Source: Chitinophagales bacterium
GTDB taxonomy: Bacteria; Bacteroidota; Bacteroidia; Chitinophagales; JADIYW01
Assembly (NCBI GenBank): GCA_023957235.1
Contig: JAMLHI010000003.1
Coordinates: forward strand, 62,001-126,000
DNA length: 64,000 nt
Reading direction: 5' to 3'
Below are positions 8,415 through 17,009 of the stretch, in pieces. Position 1 is the first letter of the stretch. Each line of letters starts with the position of its first letter. The notes beneath the pieces were generated by a model. That model was not told the DNA's origin. It worked only from the letters and a program-made list of their open reading frames with translations, and made no database searches. A program made the translations under genes and the position numbers.

Positions 8415-9044
8415 ATGCCTAAAGTAAAAATTCCAAAGAAAAGTGTAGTAGTGGACATGACTGCCATGTGCGATGTGTCTTTCCTATTACTTGCTTTTTT
8501 CATTCTTACAGCAAAATTTCGTCCAACAGAATCGGTGATGGTAGATACTCCGACTTCTCGTGCTACTGAGCAGGTGAAAGAAGATATCATCACAATCACT
8601 GTCAATAAAGAGGGAGGAGCCTATCTTACATTGTTTTCTACACGTAGAGTTCCTACCTTGAATAGCTTGATAGAAAGATATGGAGAGAAATATCCCTCGT
8701 TGAGAACCTTAACTAAAGATCAGATTAATAATTTTGGAAATGTAGAAACTTTTGGTTTCAATATCAATCAACTTCCATCGCTATTAAGCAAAAGCAAGGA
8801 TGAGTTGATACAGATCGAAAAGAATATGCCTGGTATCCCAATAGATTCTGTAGATAGCCAAATAGGAGATTGGGTAAATGCTGCTAGATCTACTGGTTTA
8901 GAAGCAGGTATTGAGGTTCCTATTGCTATTAAAGGTGATAAATCAACGAATGTTGTTGCTGTAAAGGATATTATAGAAGCTCTGCGAAAAAGAGAAATCT
9001 ATAGATTTAACCTAATAACCTCTTTAGAAGGAAGAGTAGATTAA
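8415..9044 (+). CDS. exbD: ExbD/TolR-type protein (long form)
   Basis: A 209-residue protein with one membrane helix (about 14-36) containing the essential proton-carrying Asp in MTAMCDVSFLLLAFFIL. Its periplasmic part is longer than in enteric ExbD and contains an insert between the two halves of the fold (about residues 85-150). It lies 20 bases after exbB. The long form is common in Bacteroidota operons that have two ExbD genes. Confidence 0.9.
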   Translation: MPKVKIPKKSVVVDMTAMCDVSFLLLAFFILTAKFRPTESVMVDTPTSRATEQVKEDIITITVNKEGGAYLTLFSTRRVPTLNSLIERYGEKYPSLRTLTKDQINNFGNVETFGFNINQLPSLLSKSKDELIQIEKNMPGIPIDSVDSQIGDWVNAARSTGLEAGIEVPIAIKGDKSTNVVAVKDIIEALRKREIYRFNLITSLEGRVD

Positions 9045-9067
9045 TAACTATCAAAATTTGAAATAGA

Positions 9068-9613
9068 ATGGCACAAATGGATACATCCGAAGGTGGAGGC
9101 AGACACGAAAGTAAAGTGAAAGCCAAAAAAATGTCAACTCGGGTTGACTTGACACCTATGGTTGATTTGGCTTTCCTTCTAATATCTTTCTTTATGTTGA
9201 CTACAACTATGTCTAAACCGGTTGCTATGCAACTGGCTATGCCAAAGCCAATAGAAGACCCGACTAAAGATAAAGGAGAAGATGTAAAAGAATCTCAGGT
9301 TTTGACGATTATATTAGACAAAGATGATGCAGTATGGTACTATGAAGGAATCCCTTCTGAATTGACACCAGAGTCTTTAAATAAGACGCACTATGGTTCA
9401 GATGGTATCAGACAAGTGATTTTGGATAAGCAAAAGAAAGTCCTTGCTCATTTTAGAGAGCCAGACAAAACAATATGTCTGATTAAAATGACTAAAGATG
9501 CTTCTTATAAGAATATGGTAGATATTTTGGATGAAATGGATATCACTAAAACTAAGATTTTTGCCATTCAAGATTTATCACCTGTCGAGCTAAGTGCTGT
9601 AAGTGCAAAATAA
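9068..9613 (+). CDS. exbD: ExbD/TolR-type protein (second copy)
   Basis: A 181-residue paralogue of the preceding gene, 23 bases downstream. A charged N-terminus (SEGGGRHESKVKAKKM) precedes the membrane helix with the conserved Asp (RVDLTPMVDLAFLLISFFML, about 25-44). The periplasmic part is shorter and more standard than in the first copy. The two ExbDs probably form a heterodimer within the ExbB channel. Confidence 0.9.
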   Translation: MAQMDTSEGGGRHESKVKAKKMSTRVDLTPMVDLAFLLISFFMLTTTMSKPVAMQLAMPKPIEDPTKDKGEDVKESQVLTIILDKDDAVWYYEGIPSELTPESLNKTHYGSDGIRQVILDKQKKVLAHFREPDKTICLIKMTKDASYKNMVDILDEMDITKTKIFAIQDLSPVELSAVSAK

Positions 9614-9650
9614 TCTTCTTTGGTATGTCGTTCATAACGTTATAAATTAA

Positions 9651-10505
9651 ATGAATAATATGGATAAATATCCTGCTTCAGTAACCATGGATGATTTGGT
9701 ATTTGAAGGGCGAAATAAAGAATATGGTGCCTATCAATTGCGAAAAATAAATCCTAAGTATGCTGCTATTGCAACAGTAGTTTCTATATCCTTTTTTGTC
9801 GCTCTTGTCGTTTTTTCAAAAATCGATTTAAAAGTTAATAAGGGTAAAAAGGAACAAAAAGTACAAGTAGAAATGACTGAGGTGAATTTGCCTCCAGAAG
9901 AATTGCCTGATTTGGATGTGCCGCCACCACCGCCACCACCACCGCCACCACCACCAGAGGCTCCTCAAGTGAAGTTTGTGGAGATGGTAGTTAAAAAGGA
10001 TGAAGAAGTAGCTGATAAGAAAATCACTACAGTGGAAGAGGCAAAGGATGAGAACAAAGCTATTAGTACAGTGAATAAAGAAGGTGATGGATCTGCAAAA
10101 CCTAAAGTAGTTGAAGAAGCTCCTAAAAACTTTGGTACGGGTCCGGTAGCTCCAGTTCGTGAGAAAGAGGATGTGGATGATAAAGAATATAATTTTACTG
10201 ACGTGTCAGAACAACCAGGTTTCCCTGGCGGACAAGATGAGATGCAAAAGTATATTTATAAGAATATCAAATACCCAGAGGTAGCAGTTGATAATAGTAT
10301 TGAAGGTACTGTTCCAGTTCAATTCTTAGTAGAAAAGGATGGCTCTATCTCCAATGTTAAAGCACTTAAAGATCCGGGTGGAGGTCTTGGTAAGGAGGCT
10401 GAAAGGGTGATAAGATCTATGCCTAAATGGAAACCTGGAAAACAAAGAGATAATGCCGTAAGGGTTAAAATGATTATTCCAGTAAGATTTAAAATTACTA
10501 GATAA
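9651..10505 (+). CDS. tonB: TonB-family energy transducer
   Basis: A 284-residue protein. The N-terminus carries the Bacteroidota TonB box-like start MDDLVFEGRNKEYGAYQLRK, then a membrane helix (near residues 41-60). An acidic region and a run of 13 prolines (broken by nothing else, about residues 90-102) follow, then a Lys/Glu-rich linker and a C-terminal TonB domain from about 192 (FPGGQDEMQKYIYKNIKYP ... VQFLVEKDGSIS ... MPKWKPGKQ). It couples the ExbB/ExbD motor to TonB-dependent outer-membrane transporters. An ATG nine bases further on (9660) is an alternative start. Confidence 0.94.
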   Translation: MNNMDKYPASVTMDDLVFEGRNKEYGAYQLRKINPKYAAIATVVSISFFVALVVFSKIDLKVNKGKKEQKVQVEMTEVNLPPEELPDLDVPPPPPPPPPPPPEAPQVKFVEMVVKKDEEVADKKITTVEEAKDENKAISTVNKEGDGSAKPKVVEEAPKNFGTGPVAPVREKEDVDDKEYNFTDVSEQPGFPGGQDEMQKYIYKNIKYPEVAVDNSIEGTVPVQFLVEKDGSISNVKALKDPGGGLGKEAERVIRSMPKWKPGKQRDNAVRVKMIIPVRFKITR

Positions 10506-10527
10506 TATAATCTCTAAATAAATATTG

Positions 10528-10556
10528 ATGGACTACAGAAATGTAGTCCATTTTTT
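10528..10556 (+). terminator. Terminator of the exbB-tonB operon
   Basis: A perfect 10-bp stem (ATGGACTACA / TGTAGTCCAT) with a GAAA tetraloop and a T6 tail, 23 bases after the tonB stop. Confidence 0.9.
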
Positions 10557-10740
10557 ATTGAGGTCTTTTAGGTGAGTAGAAAATCTCATGGTCTTTATTT
10601 TTGATTCCTTATTGATGAATTCAAGTTTTCTTTAGTTTATCATGTATCCTTTAATAAGTCATGGTTGCACTTGTTCTTTATCTCTTTGATTGCTTGTATT
10701 TCAAAGGAATTGAATAACTGTTTTCTGCATGAATCCCAAT
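10557..10740. other. Non-coding stretch between two terminators
   Basis: About 180 bases lie between the tonB terminator and the groEL terminator. I see no gene, repeat or structured RNA in them. Confidence 0.6.
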
Positions 10741-10768
10741 AAAAAAGGGCTACCAATTTTGGTAGCCC
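10741..10768 (-). terminator. Terminator of groES-groEL
   Basis: A 10-bp stem (GGGCTACCAA / TTGGTAGCCC) with a 2-base loop. On the minus strand it is followed by T6 (A6 at 10741-10746). The stem is nearly the same as in the mdh terminator at 14100. Confidence 0.88.
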
Positions 10769-10801
10769 TTTGTATTTATTATTAAATTTCTGAGTTTGAT
10801 A

Positions 10802-12439
10802 TTACATCATTCCACCCATTCCTCCTGGCATTCCACCACCCATTGGTGCAGCTTCCTTATCAGGGTTTTCAACGATTGCACATTCTGTTGTCAATATCAT
10901 GCTAGCAATTGATGCTGCATTTTCCAATGCTACGCGAGTCACTTTTGTAGGGTCAATAACACCAGCAGCTAATAGATTTTCATATTCTTCAGTGTGTGCA
11001 TTGTATCCAAAATCTCCTTTACCTTCTCTTACTTTAAAGACTACGATAGAACCTTCTACTCCTGCATTTTCAGCAATCTGTCTCAATGGAGCTTCAATTG
11101 CAGTTTTGATAATATCAATACCTGTTTGTTCATCTTCATTGGCACCTTTCAATCCATCAATTGATGATATTGCTCTAATTAAAGCAACTCCTCCTCCAGG
11201 GATGATTCCTTCTTCTACAGCTGCTCTTGTAGCGTTTAATGCGTCTTCTACTCTGTCTTTTTTCTCTTTCATTTCGACTTCTGTAGGTGCTCCTACATAT
11301 AATACAGCAACTCCGCCACTTAATTTAGCCAAACGCTCTTGAAGTTTTTCACGATCATAATCAGAAGAAGTTGTTTCTATCTGTGCTTTAATTTCTTTTA
11401 TACGAGCCTGAATACCATCTTTTTCTCCTTCACCATTAACAATTACTGTATTGTCTTTGTCAATAGATACTTTTTCTGCTACTCCTAATTGTGCCAATTG
11501 GGTATCTTCTAATTTGTATCCCAACTCTTCTGAAATAACTTGTCCACCTGTTAAAATGGCAATATCTTGTAACATTGCTTTTCTTCTATCTCCAAATCCT
11601 GGAGCTTTAACAGCAGCTATTTTTAAAGAACCTCTCAATCTGTTGACCACTAATGTAGCCAATGCTTCACTTTCTACATCTTCAGCAATAATTAATAGAG
11701 GACGTCCAGTTTGAACTACTTTTTCTAGAATAGGAAGTAAGTCTTTCATGGTAGATACCTTTTTGTCATATAATAAGATAAAAGGTTTTTCTAATTCCAC
11801 TTCCATTTTTTCTGTATTGGTAACGAAGTAAGGAGACAAATAACCTCTGTCAAACTGCATTCCTTCTACTACTTTTACTTCTGTTTCAGTTCCTTTTGCT
11901 TCTTCTACAGTAATGACTCCTTCAGTAGAAACTTTCTCCATAGCTAATGCAATTAATTTTCCTATTGTAGGATCGTTATTAGCTGAAATTGTTGCTACTT
12001 GGGCAATTTTGTTATAATCATTTCCTACTACAGTGGAATTGTTTTTTAATGATTCTACTACTGCTACTACTGCTTTATCAATACCTCTTTTTAAATCCAT
12101 TGGATTAGCACCAGATATGATACTCTTTAATCCTGGGCCAATGATTGCTTGAGTCAAAACAGTTGCAGTGGTTGTACCATCTCCTGCAGCATCATTCGTT
12201 TTTGATGCTACATCTTTCACCAACTGTGCTCCCATGTTCTCAAATGGATCTTCTAAGTCAATTTCTTTAGCAACACTCACACCATCTTTAGTAATTTGTG
12301 GAGCACCAAATTTTTTCTCAATAATAACATTTCTTCCTTTTGGGCCCAAGGTGACTTTAACAGCATTTGCTAATGTATCTACACCAATTTTTAGTTTGTC
12401 TCTTGACTCACTTCCGTAATTAATAACTTTACTAGCCAT
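10802..12439 (-). CDS. groEL: Chaperonin GroEL
   Basis: A 545-residue 60-kDa chaperonin that forms the double-ring folding chamber. It is full length and highly conserved: [10 protein letters not shown] near 30, the ATP-site [10 protein letters not shown] near 86, GGGVALIRA near 413, and the flexible Gly/Met C-terminal tail ([13 protein letters not shown]). It is cotranscribed with groES, 17 bases upstream. No CIRCE element is present upstream of groES. Confidence 0.98.
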   Translation of the reverse strand: MASKVINYGSESRDKLKIGVDTLANAVKVTLGPKGRNVIIEKKFGAPQITKDGVSVAKEIDLEDPFENMGAQLVKDVASKTNDAAGDGTTTATVLTQAIIGPGLKSIISGANPMDLKRGIDKAVVAVVESLKNNSTVVGNDYNKIAQVATISANNDPTIGKLIALAMEKVSTEGVITVEEAKGTETEVKVVEGMQFDRGYLSPYFVTNTEKMEVELEKPFILLYDKKVSTMKDLLPILEKVVQTGRPLLIIAEDVESEALATLVVNRLRGSLKIAAVKAPGFGDRRKAMLQDIAILTGGQVISEELGYKLEDTQLAQLGVAEKVSIDKDNTVIVNGEGEKDGIQARIKEIKAQIETTSSDYDREKLQERLAKLSGGVAVLYVGAPTEVEMKEKKDRVEDALNATRAAVEEGIIPGGGVALIRAISSIDGLKGANEDEQTGIDIIKTAIEAPLRQIAENAGVEGSIVVFKVREGKGDFGYNAHTEEYENLLAAGVIDPTKVTRVALENAASIASMILTTECAIVENPDKEAAPMGGGMPGGMGGMM

Positions 12440-12456
12440 ATCTTATTTTTTAATTA

Positions 12457-12741
12457 TTATACAATTGCAAGAATATCGGATTCTTTCATAATGAGATAAT
12501 CGTATCCTTCTATATTGATTTCTGTCCCACTGTATTTACCATAAAGAACAGTGTCTCCGACTTGTACAGTCATCGGCTCATCTTTCTTTCCATTACCTAC
12601 GGCCAAAACTGTACCTCTTTGTGGTTTTTCTTTGGCAGTATCAGGAATAATAATCCCTGATTTTGTTGTTACTTCTGCTTCGGCAGGCTTTACTACTACT
12701 CTGTCTGCAAGCGGTCGAATATTCAATTTCTCGTTTGACAT
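12457..12741 (-). CDS. groES: Co-chaperonin GroES
   Basis: A 94-residue lid of the GroEL chamber. The pattern [17 protein letters not shown], the mobile loop [15 protein letters not shown] (about 26-40), GTVLAVGNG, and the C-terminal [14 protein letters not shown] are standard. It is the first gene of the minus-strand groES-groEL operon. Confidence 0.98.
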   Translation of the reverse strand: MSNEKLNIRPLADRVVVKPAEAEVTTKSGIIIPDTAKEKPQRGTVLAVGNGKKDEPMTVQVGDTVLYGKYSGTEINIEGYDYLIMKESDILAIV

Positions 12742-13136
12742 AACTATGAATTTGTTTAATTTTTAAATTTTCTCTTACTGTTTATCATTAAATATGCCAA
12801 TTCAATTATTCGTCAATTTGTCAGTAAGCAACTAATAATAGGATTGTTTTTAGTGGTATTTTATGCCAATTTATCAATTCATGACAGCTTTTCAATTATA
12901 TTATGTCATAGTAGGAATGAATTGAAATAAAGAATAGAAATGCACTACTCTTTATTCAACAATATTTCATTTGGATTGTCTATAAATAGATGTCAGTTTT
13001 AAATAATCTTGTTTTTAATTTTAGGGGAATGAAAATATTTTTCTTTTTTAAATAACAATTTGTTTCAAATCTGCTTTTTAAATTGATAAATACTACCTTT
13101 GAGCCGAGTTTTATAATTTTAAAAAATTAATATATT
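12742..13136. other. Divergent control region of groES and mdh
   Basis: 395 bases with no gene. It holds the 5' flank of groES with the 10-mer TATGCCAATT at 12793-12802 and again at 12862-12871 (69 bases apart; AATTGGCATA when read toward groES), and the mdh -7 element at 13094. There is no CIRCE inverted repeat and no convincing sigma-54 site. How groES is regulated is not evident. Confidence 0.55.
13094..13101 (+). promoter_or_regulatory. mdh promoter -7 element (TACCTTTG)
   Basis: An exact TAnnTTTG match, 35 bases before the mdh ATG. No well-spaced -33 TTTG is visible. Confidence 0.6.
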
Positions 13137-14072
13137 ATGAAAGTAACTGTAGTAGGTGCTGGAAATGTGGGTGCGACATGCGCAAATGTATTAGCTCACA
13201 GAGATTTTATTAACGAAATAATCCTTTTAGATATTAAAGAAGGCACTTCTGAAGGGAAGTCCTTGGATATCTGGGAAGCTGCTCCTGTAAATCATTACTC
13301 TACAAGAGTTACAGGTGTGACTAATGATTATGCTGCAACAGCTGCATCTGATGTTGTAGTAATTACTTCTGGCTTGCCTAGAAAACCTGGTATGTCAAGA
13401 GATGATTTGATTGCTACCAATGCAAAAATTGTCAAATCAGTAACAGAAGAAATTGTGAAGTATTCTCCAAATACTATCATAATTGTCGTTTCAAATCCTT
13501 TGGATGTCATGTCATATTGTGCATATTTAGCAGCAGGACTTCCTTCAAATAAAGTGATGGGAATGGCAGGAGTGTTGGATACTGCAAGGTATCGTGCATT
13601 CTTAGCTACTGAAATTGGAGTTTCTCCTAAAGATATTCAAGCATTATTATTGGGTGGTCATGGTGATACTATGGTGCCATTGCCCAAATATACTACTGTG
13701 AGTGGTATCCCTGTTACAGATTTTGTTCCTGCTGATAAATTGGAAGCAATTATTGAAAGAACTAAGAAAGGTGGTGGAGAAATTGTAAATCTTTTAGGAA
13801 CTTCAGCTTGGTATGCACCGGGTGCTGCTGCTGCTCAAATGGTAGAAGTTATTCTTAAAGACGAAAAAAGAGTATTGCCTGTGTGTGCATGGTTGGAAGG
13901 AGAGTATGGTCAAAAAGGCTTATATTTAGGAGTTCCAGTTGTACTAGGCAAAAATGGTATCGAAAAAATTATTGAATTGAAGTTGGATGATAATGAACAA
14001 GAATTATTAAATGATTCAGCTGAAGCAGTAAGAAGCGTTTGTGCTGTTTTGGATGATATGAAATTATTCTAG
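13137..14072 (+). CDS. mdh: Malate dehydrogenase (NAD, LDH-like class)
   Basis: A 311-residue TCA-cycle enzyme interconverting malate and oxaloacetate. The NAD-binding GAGNVG motif is at 7-12. The substrate-binding arginines are R82 and R88 (LPRKPGMSRDD) and R151. The catalytic His is H175 in LGGHGDTMV. Arginine (not Gln) at position 82 indicates malate rather than lactate specificity. It is a single gene with its own promoter and a strong terminator. Confidence 0.96.
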   Translation: MKVTVVGAGNVGATCANVLAHRDFINEIILLDIKEGTSEGKSLDIWEAAPVNHYSTRVTGVTNDYAATAASDVVVITSGLPRKPGMSRDDLIATNAKIVKSVTEEIVKYSPNTIIIVVSNPLDVMSYCAYLAAGLPSNKVMGMAGVLDTARYRAFLATEIGVSPKDIQALLLGGHGDTMVPLPKYTTVSGIPVTDFVPADKLEAIIERTKKGGGEIVNLLGTSAWYAPGAAAAQMVEVILKDEKRVLPVCAWLEGEYGQKGLYLGVPVVLGKNGIEKIIELKLDDNEQELLNDSAEAVRSVCAVLDDMKLF

Positions 14073-14099
14073 TATCAAGAAAATATAAATATCAAAAAA

Positions 14100-14128
14100 G
14101 GGCTACCTCATTTAGGTAGCCCTTTTTT
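14100..14128 (+). terminator. mdh terminator
   Basis: A 9-bp stem (GGGCTACCT / AGGTAGCCC), 5-base loop and T6 tail, preceded by A6, so it may act in both directions. It shares its stem core with the groEL terminator. Confidence 0.9.
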
Positions 14129-14147
14129 GATAAAACAAATAAAAACT

Positions 14148-14326
14148 GATGAGTGGTTAGCAGTAATTTCAACCTCGGAAATCACGCTAATAGTACTTAA
14201 TTATGAGCTCGGTAATTCCCTTGCTATTGGATAGATTCATTTTTCAATGAATTGAGACCCGCCCTTCCTCACATTGTACTATATACATTTTAAATGTTAG
14301 GTTGATATACAATGATACCACCCATC
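14148..14326 (-). ncRNA. Probable 6S-like structured RNA
   Basis: A 179-base segment folds into one long imperfect hairpin. The outer stem pairs 14148-14157 with 14317-14326 (9 of 10). Then 14169-14175 pairs with 14299-14305 (7/7), 14190-14196 with 14276-14282 (7/7), and a terminal stem 14235-14241 pairs with 14246-14252 (7/7). The internal gaps are nearly symmetric (11/11 and 14/16 bases), followed by a large central bubble (38/23). Length and shape are those of 6S RNA, the RNA polymerase regulator. A minus-strand promoter lies just upstream, and a T-rich tract follows the 3' end on that strand. The family assignment is inference; the strand is the likelier of the two. Confidence 0.5.
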
Positions 14327-14335
14327 AATCTACTT

Positions 14336-14366
14336 CAAGGTATTATATTCTATTCAATAAAGCAAA
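14336..14366 (-). promoter_or_regulatory. Promoter of the hairpin RNA
   Basis: On the minus strand TTTG (complement 14363-14366) is followed after 20 bases by TACCTTG (complement 14336-14342), one T short of TAnnTTTG. The predicted start lies within a few bases of the 5' end of the hairpin. A separate plus-strand -7 match (TATGTTTG, 14393-14400) may serve the NlpC gene with a long leader. Confidence 0.45.
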
Positions 14367-14548
14367 TTTTTAACACTTTTTATTTTAATGTGTATGTTTG
14401 TACCTTGTTAAAAATAGGTTAAAGGTAAATTTACAATATTAAATAATATATTTATTATCAATATTTTACAAAGTGTATAAAGTATGTATGTTTATTATTG
14501 TAATTGATACTTCTATAATAATTAGCTACTTTTTACTATATTCATGCT

Positions 14549-15097
14549 GTGAGAAAAATTATTGTTATTGTTACTTTTTTGTTTGGTTTTTTGACCTTGG
14601 CTCGTTCAAATGATCAGGTAACATGTACAATTGAAGCTTTGGCTTATGAAAATGAAATGAAGTATCAGGATATCATTAATTTTATTAACAAAGAAAAATT
14701 AGATATTGATGAAATTTCATATCCAGATGTTTATGTCTTTGCTTATTCATGGTTGAATACTCCATATAGATACGGAGGTAATTCAAAAAATGGTATTGAT
14801 TGCTCTAGATTTGTAATGAAAATGTATAATGATGTTTTAGGTATTCCTACAAATGGGACATCTAGAGAAATTTTTAATAAAGGCAATACTATTGATAAAA
14901 GTCAACTTCAAGAAGGTGATTTAGTTTTTTTTAGAACAAGAGGGAATAGCGTTAGTCATGTAGGTGTTTATCTACAGGACAATAAGTTTGTACATTCCAG
15001 CACAAGTAAAGGAGTTGTGGTGTCTTCTCTCAATGAGCCTTATTGGCAACGAACTTATTATAAGTCAGCTCGCTTTTTTGAAGCTAATCCTTTTTAA
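14549..15097 (+). CDS. Secreted NlpC/P60-family peptidoglycan hydrolase
   Basis: A 182-residue protein with a GTG start and a signal peptide (IIVIVTFLFGFLTLARS, cleaved near residue 20). The C-terminal NlpC/P60 domain has the catalytic Cys85 (GIDCSRFV), His137 (VSHVGVYL) and a third polar residue His149 (FVHSS). YRYGG before the Cys is also typical. It is expected to cut stem peptides in the periplasm. The gene precedes murF, another cell-wall gene, by 68 bases, but murF has its own -7 element. Confidence 0.88.
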   Translation: MRKIIVIVTFLFGFLTLARSNDQVTCTIEALAYENEMKYQDIINFINKEKLDIDEISYPDVYVFAYSWLNTPYRYGGNSKNGIDCSRFVMKMYNDVLGIPTNGTSREIFNKGNTIDKSQLQEGDLVFFRTRGNSVSHVGVYLQDNKFVHSSTSKGVVVSSLNEPYWQRTYYKSARFFEANPF

Positions 15098-15153
15098 GGG
15101 ATAAATTTTTAAACCTATTTTCTAATTTGAAAGGATTTAAAGCCTTAAATTTC

Positions 15154-15161
15154 TAATTTTG
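15154..15161 (+). promoter_or_regulatory. murF promoter -7 element (TAATTTTG)
   Basis: A TAnnTTTG match ending 4 bases before the murF ATG, which predicts a leaderless or nearly leaderless transcript. Confidence 0.45.
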
Positions 15162-15165
15162 AATA

Positions 15166-16446
15166 ATGGAATTAGAAGCTTTACATCAATTGTTTTTAAG
15201 TAGTATTGGAGTCTCCACTGATACTAGAAATATTCAAGCGGGACAAATGTTTTTTGCTTTAAAGGGGTTGAATTTTGATGGTAATACTTATGCTAAAAAG
15301 GCATTAGAAACTGGTGCCATCTTGTCTGTTATTGATGATGAGAGGTATAGTCTTGATAAAGGAACATTGCTAGTAGATAATGTTCTTCAAACTTTGCAAG
15401 ATTTGGCTAGATATCACAGAAGACAATTTAATATTCCTGTGATTGGTATTACAGGCTCAAATGGAAAAACTACCACAAAAGAATTAATCAATGCAGTATT
15501 GAAAAAAAAGTTTTCTGTTATTTCAACTTTTGGTAATCTGAATAATCATATAGGAGTACCCAAAACCTTGCTAAAAATAAATAGTGATACTGAAATTGCT
15601 ATTATTGAAATGGGAGCAAATCATATTCATGAAATCAGTGAATTGTGTGTTATAGCAGAACCTAATTATGGTGTAATTACTTCTATCGGTAGAGCTCATA
15701 TTGGTGAATTTGGCAGCTTTGAAGCTATTAAAAACACTAAAGCTGAATTATATAAATGGCTTTTTGAAAAAGGAGGATTTGCTTTTGTTAATCAAGATAT
15801 TGATGTTTTGAAAGAGATGAGTATTAAAACTCAATTAAAAAATTTGATTTCTTATGGCTCAGATAAACATCTAAAATATTCTTATCAATATATAGATTCT
15901 GATCCTTTTGTAAGATTCTCTTTTGGTGGACATCAAGTTCAAACCAAACTGCCTGGCGAATATAATTTTGCTAATTATATCACAGCAGCGACTATTGGTC
16001 AATTTTTTGGAGTTGAATTGTCTGATATTATCAATGCTTTGGAAGACTATGAGTCAGATAATAATAGATCTCAGATTCTAAAAAGAGATAATTATACCTT
16101 GATTTTGGATGCATATAATGCCAATCCAAGTAGCATGGAGTCAGCGCTGCGGAATTTGGGTAAAATGATAGCTCCCCATAAAGGAGCTGTATTAGGTCAC
16201 ATGTTGGAGTTGGGAGAATATAGCCATGATGAACATCAGCAAATTGTTGATATTGCAGAAAATATGGGTTTGGATTTTCTAGTTTTAGTAGGAGATGAGT
16301 TTCTTAAGGTCAGTTCATCTGATAATACTTTAAAATTTAATACAACTTTAGATGCAAAAGAATGGTGGTCCCAACAAAATTTTGACAACTTTCTCATTCT
16401 TATTAAAGGATCTAGAGGAGTCCTATTGGAAGGAATATTGAACTGA
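15166..16446 (+). CDS. murF: UDP-N-acetylmuramoyl-tripeptide--D-Ala-D-Ala ligase MurF
   Basis: A 426-residue cytoplasmic ATP-dependent ligase that adds D-Ala-D-Ala to the muropeptide precursor. The N-terminal domain has STDTRNIQAGQMFFALKG. The P-loop is GITGSNGKTTTKE (94-105), and the central domain has NNHIGVPKTLL and EMGANHIHEI. The C-terminal domain has LDAYNANPSSMESAL. It is slightly shorter than E. coli MurF, as usual in this phylum. It is not in a dcw cluster here. Confidence 0.95.
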   Translation: MELEALHQLFLSSIGVSTDTRNIQAGQMFFALKGLNFDGNTYAKKALETGAILSVIDDERYSLDKGTLLVDNVLQTLQDLARYHRRQFNIPVIGITGSNGKTTTKELINAVLKKKFSVISTFGNLNNHIGVPKTLLKINSDTEIAIIEMGANHIHEISELCVIAEPNYGVITSIGRAHIGEFGSFEAIKNTKAELYKWLFEKGGFAFVNQDIDVLKEMSIKTQLKNLISYGSDKHLKYSYQYIDSDPFVRFSFGGHQVQTKLPGEYNFANYITAATIGQFFGVELSDIINALEDYESDNNRSQILKRDNYTLILDAYNANPSSMESALRNLGKMIAPHKGAVLGHMLELGEYSHDEHQQIVDIAENMGLDFLVLVGDEFLKVSSSDNTLKFNTTLDAKEWWSQQNFDNFLILIKGSRGVLLEGILN

Positions 16447-16454
16447 GTACTAAC

Positions 16455-16506
16455 AATATTTCTAAAAATTCATTCTTGTTTTATTTTAGAGAATATTTAG
16501 TTTTTT
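16455..16506 (+). terminator. murF terminator
   Basis: A 13-bp stem with one bulged base (16455-16467 with 16484-16497) followed three bases later by T6. Confidence 0.6.
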
Positions 16507-16593
16507 CAGTAGCTTCAGTACTAATAATTTAGATTTTTGTTGGTATCATTTTAAAAGCCATTACATTTTTCCTTAATTTTATGATGTAAAGAC

Positions 16594-16893
16594 ATGAAAA
16601 ATTATAAGTCTCTGATCGTTGGATTTTTTTTAATTGCAATAATATTCATTATTGGGTATTTGACATATATATATAGAACAACTGGGGTTCCTTTTTATAG
16701 ACATGATGCAGTATATGAGATTATACAATCCGACTCAAATATTCATACAGACACCTTGAATAAAAATTATACAGAACCATTTAAAAAGTATGGTATTATT
16801 GGAGTGGAAGAGATTGAGCAAGATGATTATAGTGAAGTAGTTGTTCCTCGAAAGGTAGAAAGTAATGAATTACCTATCTTACCTATCGAATAG
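16594..16893 (+). CDS. Small single-span membrane protein, unknown
   Basis: A 99-residue protein with one membrane helix (about residues 7-26, LIVGFFLIAIIFIIGYLTYI) and a hydrophilic, acidic tail that contains EEIEQDD and ends in LPILPIE. I recognise no family. It is a separate unit after murF and ends before a strong bidirectional terminator. Coding status is supported by the clean ATG start, the membrane-helix pattern and the neighbouring terminators. Confidence 0.6.
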   Translation: MKNYKSLIVGFFLIAIIFIIGYLTYIYRTTGVPFYRHDAVYEIIQSDSNIHTDTLNKNYTEPFKKYGIIGVEEIEQDDYSEVVVPRKVESNELPILPIE

Positions 16894-16950
16894 GCATTTT
16901 TATTTTTTCTTTTAGATATTTCCACCAAGCATTTTTCAGTACATTACCTA

Positions 16951-16996
16951 AATAAAAGAGGGGATGAGCTTAATCAAGCTCATCCCCTCTTTTATT
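16951..16996. terminator. Bidirectional terminator with 21-bp perfect stem
   Basis: An exact inverted repeat of 21 bases (16951-16971 and 16976-16996) around an AATC loop. The arms are A-rich at one end and T-rich at the other, so both strands get a T-tract. It separates the small membrane protein from the convergent 1062-residue protein. Confidence 0.92.
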
Positions 16997-17009
16997 GTAA
17001 AATTATTAT

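Noticed and set aside
9900..9960. CCA/CCG triplet run as a repeat element
   Set aside because: It encodes the proline linker of TonB, a normal feature of that protein.
10899..12419. Plus-strand ORFs of up to 147 codons inside groEL
   Set aside because: They are antisense to a highly conserved gene, have no starts or promoters of their own, and show the composition expected of a shadow frame.
12742..12900. CIRCE or sigma-54 promoter before groES
   Set aside because: There is no TTAGCACTC inverted repeat. The AATTGGCATA copies lack the -12 TTGC half of a sigma-54 site.
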